This document shows positions 1 through 6,026 of a stretch of 11,263 nucleotides of DNA, one piece after another; position 1 is the first letter of the stretch; each line of letters starts with the position of its first letter. Origin of the DNA: JBJXHG01 sp046160865 (GTDB lineage Bacteria; Planctomycetota; UBA1135; GCA-002686595); NCBI GenBank assembly GCA_046160865.1, contig JBJXHG010000047.1, positions 1-11,263 of the forward strand, given 5' to 3'. The position numbers and the translations under genes were made by a program. Under the pieces are notes generated by a model. That model made no database searches. It was not told the origin of the DNA and was given only the letters and a program-made list of their open reading frames with translations.

Positions 1-50
1 CTTCGGCCTCCCTGCGGAGATCCGGACCGCTGCTGCTTCTTCCCTGACAT
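1..50 (-). CDS. 5' end of a truncated gene, possibly an IS transposase
   Basis: An ATG at 50 reading leftward is preceded by a perfect GGAGG Shine-Dalgarno (56-60) at 5-nt spacing, the strongest ribosome-binding site in the window. Only 16 codons remain before the edge. The visible peptide begins MSGKKQQRS and is rich in Lys, Arg and Gln, as at the N-terminus of many IS3-type OrfA proteins. The family call rests on that composition and on the nearby TGGACACCCC sequence, so it is a guess. The start itself is better supported than the function. Confidence 0.3.
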   Translation of the reverse strand, partial: MSGKKQQRSGSPQGGR

Positions 51-95
51 TGACACCTCCTCTGCTCATCTGAGCGAACCACTGTGGGGTGTCCA
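1..95 (-). mobile_element. Possible left end of an insertion sequence (IS3-like)
   Basis: Read on the minus strand, TGGACACCCC begins at 95, about 45 nt before the ATG at 50. A terminal repeat beginning with TG a few tens of bases before orfA is the usual layout of IS3-family elements. The other end and any target duplication lie outside the window, so neither the element nor its family can be confirmed. The less GC-rich neighbourhood is compatible with acquired DNA. Confidence 0.22.
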
Positions 96-166
96 GAGAA
101 ACCGTAGGGCGGGAGAGGCCCATGCAGTGCTGCGCAGGCCAGGAAAGCTCCTGAAAAAGTCCCCGT

Positions 167-583
167 TCAATCGAGCAGGCCTCGTTCGCCAGCCCAGCGC
201 AACCAAGCGTCCCGGATTTCACGCAGGTTTCCGCGCGACGTTGGGGGAACTGGATCCTCGCCGGTGATTGCCGACAGCGCCCAACCCCAGTGTTCAACGT
301 TCTGTCGCAACTCACGAAGTATTGGACGGAGCGCGCGTGGGCCCATCCCGATAATCCGTTGATACGCGGGGTGAAGCACGATCTCTTCGAACGATGAACT
401 GAACTCGGTTCCGGCCAGCCATTCATCGCGCAGCGTCGCAAAGCGATCCCTTCGCGACCACGGCGCATTGAACTCCTGTATGACCCGCTCGATAGTTGTT
501 TGAACAACACATGCTTCAGCGCCAACGGCCGCCGAAAGCCACTCTTGCTCGCGTGCGGACTGAGGTTCGAGTAGGCGTGTCAT
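167..583 (-). CDS. Small conserved hypothetical protein, partner of the TIGR04255 gene
   Basis: A 138-aa soluble protein of unknown function with no signal peptide or membrane segment. The N-terminal half (about 1-60) is charged and probably helical. The C-terminal half carries the recognisable block HPAYQRIIGMGP (71-82), then a leucine/arginine helix, HWGWALSAITGEDPVPP (98-114), and a final tryptophan-rich helix with WLRW (127-130). From memory, this block recurs in short proteins encoded beside TIGR04255 genes in unrelated bacteria; I could not check this. Its ATG (581-583) overlaps the TGA of the upstream gene in an ATGA arrangement and has no Shine-Dalgarno of its own, so translation is probably coupled. 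The pair may act together, but no activity can be read from the sequence. Confidence 0.8.
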   Translation of the reverse strand: MTRLLEPQSAREQEWLSAAVGAEACVVQTTIERVIQEFNAPWSRRDRFATLRDEWLAGTEFSSSFEEIVLHPAYQRIIGMGPRALRPILRELRQNVEHWGWALSAITGEDPVPPTSRGNLREIRDAWLRWAGERGLLD

Positions 584-1338
584 TTGAAGAGATCAATGGC
601 TCGCGTAGTCAGACTCTCGAAGAAGATCCGGTTCTTGTGCTCGCGAATCCGCTCCAGCCATTCCCAGACCTCTACACCGTCCGCACGGTGGTCGCCCAGA
701 CGATAGACATCGATATCAAAGATAAACGGGATAGCATTCGGCTCGTGTGGCTGCGGTACGTCGCTCGCCTCTAGGACGTTAGCGACGATCTGAGTCTCTG
801 GATCCACTAAGACAACGCGCATAAGAAGTTCTCGAACAGCGAACGGCAGCGTTGACGCGACGTCGGGCGACGTGAGAAACCAGTCGCGGAGATCACCCAC
901 GGGACGCGGAATGGGGATGCGATTGATCGTACGTATTGCCATCCGCGAAACGGATGCAGGCGCAACCACGCGCACGTACTCGGTCCACGCCGCGTAGGCG
1001 CGCTTCCTGACGTGCTCCCAGCTTGTGTAGGGTGCCAGTCGGTTGAACGTGAACCCCTCACTACTTGCCTGCACGAGCTCCCGTTCATCGGCTGTTGCGA
1101 AGACGTGGACGTCCACCGGATCTCGTTCTTGGAGCACACTCGACTGATCAGGTCGTAGCTCGACCCTAACCTGGTGGGTGTTCCTGATGTGGTGCCCTGG
1201 GAACGACCCTCGCAATGCGTCCTGCAGCGCCTCGAATCTCACCGGACCAGAGTCCTGCGGCAGAGCTACACGAAGGTCGACAACGACCTCGGTGATCGGA
1301 GGCCGCATCAAACGCCGAACATTCGTGGTGGACGACAT
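580..1338 (-). CDS. TIGR04255 family protein
   Basis: A 252-aa protein matching the sporadically distributed TIGR04255 family, whose biochemical role is unknown. Visible hallmarks, in order, are RPPITEVVVDLR (12-23), GFTFNRLAPYTSWEHV (95-110), the RTINRIPIP stretch (136-144), and a C-terminal helix with HKNRIFFESLT (234-244). Length is close to the family norm of about 250-260 aa. There is no signal peptide or transmembrane helix, so it should be cytoplasmic. The ATG at 1338 is preferred because AGGA lies 6 nt upstream; an internal Met at residue 11 directly before the conserved PPITEV is the alternative. It is the first gene of a two-gene unit with the 138-aa protein downstream (ATGA overlap). 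Base composition is less GC-rich than the housekeeping genes to the right, which fits horizontal acquisition. Confidence 0.85.
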   Translation of the reverse strand: MSSTTNVRRLMRPPITEVVVDLRVALPQDSGPVRFEALQDALRGSFPGHHIRNTHQVRVELRPDQSSVLQERDPVDVHVFATADERELVQASSEGFTFNRLAPYTSWEHVRKRAYAAWTEYVRVVAPASVSRMAIRTINRIPIPRPVGDLRDWFLTSPDVASTLPFAVRELLMRVVLVDPETQIVANVLEASDVPQPHEPNAIPFIFDIDVYRLGDHRADGVEVWEWLERIREHKNRIFFESLTTRAIDLFK

Positions 1339-1724
1339 CCTGGGTCCTGTTTAACGCGGAAGTAGGTCTGTAGCTAGGCCACAGAGTGCTGAGTGAGCGA
1401 GCCCCCATCCAAGCGGCACGGGCGGGTCGTGACTTCGAGCTTGGGCTGCGAGAAACCCAAGACGCGAGCCCATCGTAGGCCAGACAAGGCGACGGTGCGC
1501 GCGGTGTCACGAGCGATCACGTTCTATCCATCACACTTCGCCGCGTGACCTCCACCGAAGAAGGTGACATTTGCAGACCCGCGTGCGTCGAAGTTATCGA
1601 CGAGCCACGACCCGGCAGCGGCGTCGGTGCGGACAGCAGCCAAGAGAGGTAGCCTTGCTCCTGTTGTTTGCGCCAGCCACCGCCTGCGCGGCCTCGACGC
1701 GATCGACGGAGCCCACCGCGCCGC

Positions 1725-1757
1725 CAACGACGACGCATGCCCGCGACACCGTCGTTG
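1725..1757. repeat. 8-bp inverted repeat upstream of lpdA
   Basis: CAACGACG (1725-1732) is complementary to CGTCGTTG (1750-1757), with 17 nt between. GCATGC occurs once inside the loop and once just after the right arm. It could be an operator or a weak stem-loop. Confidence 0.4.
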
Positions 1758-1773
1758 CATGCTGCCGCTGAAA

Positions 1774-1795
1774 CGCGCGAGCAAACGCTCGCGCG
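1774..1795. repeat. Perfect 9-bp hairpin upstream of lpdA
   Basis: CGCGCGAGC (1774-1782) and GCTCGCGCG (1787-1795) pair perfectly around the 4-nt loop AAAC. It lies about 80 bases before the lpdA start and about 40 before the candidate -10. No T-run follows on either strand, so it is more likely an operator or structural element than an intrinsic terminator. Confidence 0.5.
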
Positions 1796-1830
1796 CGACA
1801 CGCGCACCTTCGGGCCACCGGAGGCGCCCG

Positions 1831-1839
1831 TGTTATCCT
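1831..1839 (+). promoter_or_regulatory. Candidate extended -10 promoter of lpdA
   Basis: TGTTATCCT matches an extended -10 (TGn followed by TATCCT, 4 of 6 to TATAAT) in otherwise very GC-rich DNA. No -35 hexamer is evident. The start point would lie near 1846, giving a leader of roughly 28 nt that contains the GAGGA Shine-Dalgarno (1862-1866). Confidence 0.35.
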
Positions 1840-1873
1840 CCCCGCGATCCACACCGCCCGTGAGGAACGCCAA

Positions 1874-3265
<1,392 letters not shown>

Positions 3266-3293
3266 CGGCGTGCTTCGGCGCGATGTCCGCCGC

Positions 3294-3425
3294 TCACGCG
3301 AGCGGCGTCGTCGTGTCCTCGTTCAGGATCGCGAGGTAGCGCTCGTATCCGAACACGCGATTGCCGTCAGCACGGTCCCGGTAGGGCCTCGGTTCATGCG
3401 CACCCGCCGCTTGTGAAAAGTTCTT
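3294..3425 (-). pseudogene. C-terminal remnant of an unidentified gene
   Basis: On the minus strand an open stretch of 43 codons ends in TGA at 3294-3296 and is closed upstream by an in-frame TGA (3426-3428). The last 30 or so residues look like a real protein C-terminus, with PYRDRADG, VFGYERYLAILNED and a final TTTPLA. Codons there use G or C at the third position in most cases, as in genuine genes of this window. No start codon with a ribosome-binding site precedes it, and the terminator-like hairpin at 3442-3471 lies immediately upstream. It therefore looks like the 3' end of a gene whose front was deleted or replaced. I do not recognise the family. Confidence 0.45.
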
Positions 3426-3441
3426 TCATTGGGCGCCGGCC

Positions 3442-3471
3442 AAACAAAGGAAGCGGCCGTTTCCTTTATTT
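3442..3471. terminator. Bidirectional intrinsic-terminator-like hairpin
   Basis: AAAGGAA (3446-3452) pairs with TTCCTTT (3461-3467) around a CGGCCG-containing centre. After one C/A mismatch, three more A-T pairs extend the stem on the outside. A-rich and T-rich flanks on the two sides suit termination in both directions. It lies 14 nt beyond the stop of the sensor kinase gene and downstream of convergent lpdA, exactly where a shared terminator would be expected. Confidence 0.65.
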
Positions 3472-3484
3472 ACCGCGGCGATCC

Positions 3485-4951
3485 TTATCCCGGAATCCGC
3501 AGCCGCACGACGAACTCGTCGCTCTCGAGCTCGAACGTCACGTCGATCCCGAGCGCGCGACACGCGCCCTTCACGACGCTGACGCCGAGACCGGCGTGCG
3601 CGCTCGCGGTTCGCGCGTGCTCCTTGCGCCAGAACGGCATGCCGAGGTTGCGCAGGTCGTCCGCGGTCAAGCCGGCGGCCGGATTCGACACGCTCAGCTC
3701 CACCGCGTCGCCGTTCGCGCGCGCGTCGACGCGCACGTGCGTGCCTTCCGGTGCGTACTCGCTCGCGTTCGCGAGCAGGTTGCGCGCGACGAGCGACAGC
3801 AGCGCGGGATTCGTGCGTGCACGCAACCCGGCGGCGAGGCTCGACTCGAGCTCGACACGGCGCTTCGCTCGCAACGGCGCGGTCGCGTCGAGCTCGTCGC
3901 GCACGATCGACGTCACGTCGACGCGCTCGAGCGTGGGTGCAGCGCGGCCGGATTCCACGCGGCGCAGGAAAAGCAGCGCCTCGACCACGTCCTCCATCTC
4001 CTTCGCGACGTCGAGGCTCGTGCGCACGCTCGCGAGCAGGTCCTCGCGTGAGGCCGCGCCGCGCAGCGCCACCTCGCTCCCGGTGCGCAGCTCGGCGATC
4101 GGTGTGCGGAGCTCGTGCGCAACGCTCGTCGTGAACACACGTTCGCGCTCCATACCGGTGTGGATGCGATCGAGCATCGCGTTCGTGTGCTGTGCAAGCG
4201 GCGCGAGCTCCGTGGGCAGCCCTGCGTGCCCGACGCGCCGATCGAGCGACTCCGGACCGATCGACTCGAGCTCCTGCGTCAAGCTCGCGAGCGGAACGAG
4301 CCCGCCGCGCACCGTCCGCCGTACGAGCACGACCGAGCCGAGCCCGAAGAACATGAACGCGACGCCGATCGCGATCGCAACGCTGCGGAGCGGTGCGTCG
4401 ACCATCTCGCGGCCGCTCGCGACGACGACGGTGAGCGGCATCGGCGCCGGGAGCCGGTACTTCGAGTAGTCGATCCTCTCCAAGTGCTCGCGCACGGGTT
4501 CGTGAGAAACGGCGATCGCACGGCCCGCGCGTCCGTCGGGCGTGCGCAGATCGCCGAGCACGCGCTCGCGCGTCGTCGTCACGAACGCGAGATCGGCGCC
4601 GCGCGAAGATGCGGAGCGGAAGAGACACGCGCCGTTCGCGTCGCGCACCTCGAAGTACCACGCCGGCTCGCGATCGACGTACTCGGGCATCAGCGCCGGG
4701 TTGTATTCGAACTCGAGCTCGATGGCCCCGAGCTCGTGCTCGACCTCCAGTGTTTGGTACTCGAGCTTCGCGGCGTCGAGGTGCAGCACGCTGCACAACG
4801 CCGCGGCGCGCTGCGTGAGATCCTCGTCCAGCTGCGTCTCGAGCAAGTGCCGCGCGCCGAAGTACAGCACGGCGCCCGTCGCGACGAGCAGCAACGCGAG
4901 CCCGGTCAGCACGCCTCGGACCAGCCGGCCGGCGAGCGACCCGGGTGTCAT
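3485..4951 (-). CDS. Two-component sensor histidine kinase (HAMP-HisKA-HATPase)
   Basis: A 488-aa inner-membrane kinase that should phosphorylate the regulator encoded just upstream. TM1 spans about 12-32 and TM2 about 189-211, enclosing a periplasmic sensor of about 155 residues with two cysteines (53, 109). A HAMP linker follows (about 210-262). The dimerisation/phosphoacceptor helix carries VAHELRTP with His279. The ATPase domain has the N-box NLLANASEYAP (391-401, Asn395), MPFWR (438-442) and the G2 loop HAGLGVSVVK (452-461). The usual DxGxG box is replaced by VSNPAAGL (421-428), as in some QseC/CusS-like kinases. The start at 4951 overlaps the regulator's TGA (ATGA), with GGAG 5 nt upstream. 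Longer forms starting further upstream would run inside the regulator gene and are rejected. The stimulus cannot be predicted. Confidence 0.93.
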   Translation of the reverse strand: MTPGSLAGRLVRGVLTGLALLLVATGAVLYFGARHLLETQLDEDLTQRAAALCSVLHLDAAKLEYQTLEVEHELGAIELEFEYNPALMPEYVDREPAWYFEVRDANGACLFRSASSRGADLAFVTTTRERVLGDLRTPDGRAGRAIAVSHEPVREHLERIDYSKYRLPAPMPLTVVVASGREMVDAPLRSVAIAIGVAFMFFGLGSVVLVRRTVRGGLVPLASLTQELESIGPESLDRRVGHAGLPTELAPLAQHTNAMLDRIHTGMERERVFTTSVAHELRTPIAELRTGSEVALRGAASREDLLASVRTSLDVAKEMEDVVEALLFLRRVESGRAAPTLERVDVTSIVRDELDATAPLRAKRRVELESSLAAGLRARTNPALLSLVARNLLANASEYAPEGTHVRVDARANGDAVELSVSNPAAGLTADDLRNLGMPFWRKEHARTASAHAGLGVSVVKGACRALGIDVTFELESDEFVVRLRIPG

Positions 4952-5610
4952 CCGGTCTCCACCACGTACCCGAGACCGCGGCGCGTGCGGATGATCGAGC
5001 CGTCGCCGAGCTTCGCGCGCAGCGAGCACACGGCCGAGTCGACCGCGTTGCTGAACGGGATGTCCTTCTGCCCGTAGAGATGTTGCTCGAGCTCGTGCCG
5101 CGAGCACACCTTGCCTCTGCGGTAGGCCAAGTACTCGAGGAGTGCGAGCTCGCGCGGCTGGAGCACGATCTCGCGTCCGCCGCGGCTCACGATCTTCCCG
5201 ACCGTGTCGATGGTGAGATCGCCGAGCGTGATCTCGCCTTGCTTGTGGTCGTACCTACGTCGCACCAAAGCTTGGATGCGCGCGAGCAGCTCCTCGAACG
5301 CGAACGGCTTCGCGAGGTAGTCGTCCGCGCCCAGTCGCAGGCCGTCGACGCGGTCGTGTACGTCGCCGAGCGCCGACAGCACGAGCACGTGCGCACGCAT
5401 TCCGTCGGCTCGCATGCGCGCGAGCACCGTGCGACCGTCGACGCGCGGCAACAGCAAGTCGAGCACGACGACGTCGTACGGTCCGCGCGCGAGCGCTTGC
5501 AGCGCCACCTCGCCGTCCTCGGCGACATCGACCGCGAACCCGGCTTCACGCAGCCCTTTGGAGATGGAGCCGCGCAACCGCTCCGAGTCTTCGACGACCA
5601 AGATCCGCAT
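4948..5610 (-). CDS. OmpR/PhoB-family response regulator
   Basis: A 220-aa DNA-binding transcription factor. The receiver domain (1-118) has the acidic pair Glu7-Asp8, phosphoacceptor Asp51 in VVLDLLLPRVDG, the switch Ser79 and Lys101 in YLAKPF. The winged-helix output domain (about 125-217) has QPRELALLEYLA, the recognition-helix region SNAVDSAVCSLRAKLG and the wing TRRGLGYVVE. Length is typical. The ATG at 5610 is chosen because MRILVVEDSE begins the receiver fold directly; the upstream in-frame extension is arginine-rich and lies in the repeat region. There is no Shine-Dalgarno, but a possible extended -10 ends 8 nt before the ATG, so the mRNA may be leaderless. The partner kinase follows with an ATGA overlap. 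Confidence 0.95.
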   Translation of the reverse strand: MRILVVEDSERLRGSISKGLREAGFAVDVAEDGEVALQALARGPYDVVVLDLLLPRVDGRTVLARMRADGMRAHVLVLSALGDVHDRVDGLRLGADDYLAKPFAFEELLARIQALVRRRYDHKQGEITLGDLTIDTVGKIVSRGGREIVLQPRELALLEYLAYRRGKVCSRHELEQHLYGQKDIPFSNAVDSAVCSLRAKLGDGSIIRTRRGLGYVVETG

Positions 5611-5618
5611 CGCGACAG

Positions 5619-5627
5619 AATGTAGCA
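5619..5627 (-). promoter_or_regulatory. Candidate extended -10 promoter of the regulator-kinase operon
   Basis: On the minus strand TGCTACATT reads as TGn plus TACATT (4 of 6 to TATAAT). Only 8 nt separate it from the ATG at 5610, so transcription from it would start at or next to the start codon. No -35 hexamer is visible 16-18 nt upstream. Confidence 0.35.
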
Positions 5628-5683
5628 GCTCTCGGACTGCGTACAGCGGGCTGAAGTGCGCAGACGCGGGCGGAGCGCCCCTT

Positions 5684-5712
5684 GCGCGTAGCGCGGTCTG
5701 CCGCGCGCAGCG
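5684..5712 (+). repeat. Outer inverted-repeat arm, left copy (29 bp)
   Basis: Matches the reverse complement of 5998-6026 at 28 of 29 positions. Each copy contains a 6-bp hairpin, GCGCGG/CCGCGC. The single difference (TCTG here, TCCG in the other copy) falls in the 4-nt loop, so pairing is intact. Confidence 0.75.
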
Positions 5713-5718
5713 CGTTAA

Positions 5719-5750
5719 ACGGCGGGGACCCGTTGCAGCTGCTTGCGCTC
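5719..5750 (+). repeat. Inner inverted-repeat arm, left copy (32 bp)
   Basis: Contains GGCGGGGACCC and TTGCAGCTGC and matches the reverse complement of 5896-5927 at 30 of 32 positions. It follows the outer arm after only 6 nt. Confidence 0.8.
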
Positions 5751-5895
5751 GGCTGGACCTCCGCAGTTTGCCGTTGGCTCGCAACTGCCTCGGCGCGGAT
5801 GCGACCACGAGTCCAGCTGACTACTTGTCGAACCGAACGCTCTCGCAACCGCGCAACGGGAGGTCGTCACCACAAGCGGGATGCACGACACAGTC

Positions 5896-5927
5896 GAGCG
5901 CACGCAGCTGCAAAGGGTCCCCGCCGT
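5896..5927 (-). repeat. Inner inverted-repeat arm, right copy (32 bp)
   Basis: Reverse complement of 5719-5750 with two mismatches. In this copy 70 nt, rather than 6, separate it from the outer arm, and that extra DNA holds the 12-bp hairpin. Confidence 0.8.
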
Positions 5928-5935
5928 CGATTCAT

Positions 5936-5963
5936 GTGTGTGGCGCGCGGACGCGCCACACAC
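5936..5963. repeat. Perfect 12-bp hairpin within the right repeat copy
   Basis: GTGTGTGGCGCG (5936-5947) pairs with CGCGCCACACAC (5952-5963) around the loop CGGA. It is the most stable simple stem in the window. It lies 56 nt beyond the stop codon of the last M16 gene and could end that transcript, but no T-run follows on the minus strand. It looks like extra sequence inside the repeat. Confidence 0.75.
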
Positions 5964-5997
5964 GGGCGCTCCGCGTGCAAGGCACGCTTCGCGCATA

Positions 5998-6026
5998 CGC
6001 TGCGCGCGGCGGACCGCGCTACGCGC
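5998..6026 (-). repeat. Outer inverted-repeat arm, right copy (29 bp)
   Basis: Reverse complement of 5684-5712 with one mismatch. It covers the TAG stop (6019-6021) and the last bases of the downstream M16 gene, so the end of that reading frame lies in repeat DNA. Confidence 0.75.

Larger units (their letters stand above)
1339..1873. other. Non-coding stretch between divergent genes; composition boundary
   Basis: These 535 bases separate the minus-strand TIGR04255 unit from plus-strand lpdA. Composition moves from moderately GC-rich to the very GC-rich background at about 1530-1560. A small hairpin (1440-1445 with 1456-1461, CTTGGG/CCCAAG) lies in the left part; two further inverted repeats and a promoter candidate lie in the right part. 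A 48-codon minus-strand frame (GTG at 1520 to TAG at 1374) is open, but has no good ribosome-binding site and no recognisable motif. I see no tRNA or other RNA gene. The promoter of the TIGR04255 unit must lie in the left part, but no convincing -35/-10 pair stands out. Confidence 0.6.
5611..6018. other. Repeat-filled intergenic region, no gene
   Basis: These 408 bases lie between the end of the M16 operon and the start of the regulator operon, both on the minus strand. They hold the regulator promoter candidate, two pairs of inverted repeats (listed separately), a perfect 12-bp hairpin, and a small GCGTGC-AAG-GCACGC hairpin (5973-5987). Frames here on both strands are arginine-rich, repeat-derived and without ribosome-binding sites. 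The spacer 5751-5895 between the inner arms shows only a 6-bp inverted repeat (GCAGTT 5763-5768 with AACTGC 5783-5788). Confidence 0.7.

Noticed and set aside
140..160. CAGGA-AAGC-TCCTG hairpin as a terminator for the 138-aa gene
   Set aside because: For minus-strand transcription the T-run lies before the stem rather than after it, and the stem is only 5 bp.
1374..1520. 48-codon minus-strand ORF starting with GTG
   Set aside because: There is no clear ribosome-binding site, no recognisable motif, and an open frame of this length is expected by chance here.
3426..4796. 456-codon minus-strand frame within the kinase gene
   Set aside because: It is an out-of-frame shadow. The overlapping 488-aa kinase frame has all the histidine-kinase boxes.
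5712..5722. GTTAAAC as an integron core site in the repeat region
   Set aside because: The 7-mer fits GTTRRRY, but no RYYYAAC partner lies at the required distance, and the other repeat copy lacks it.
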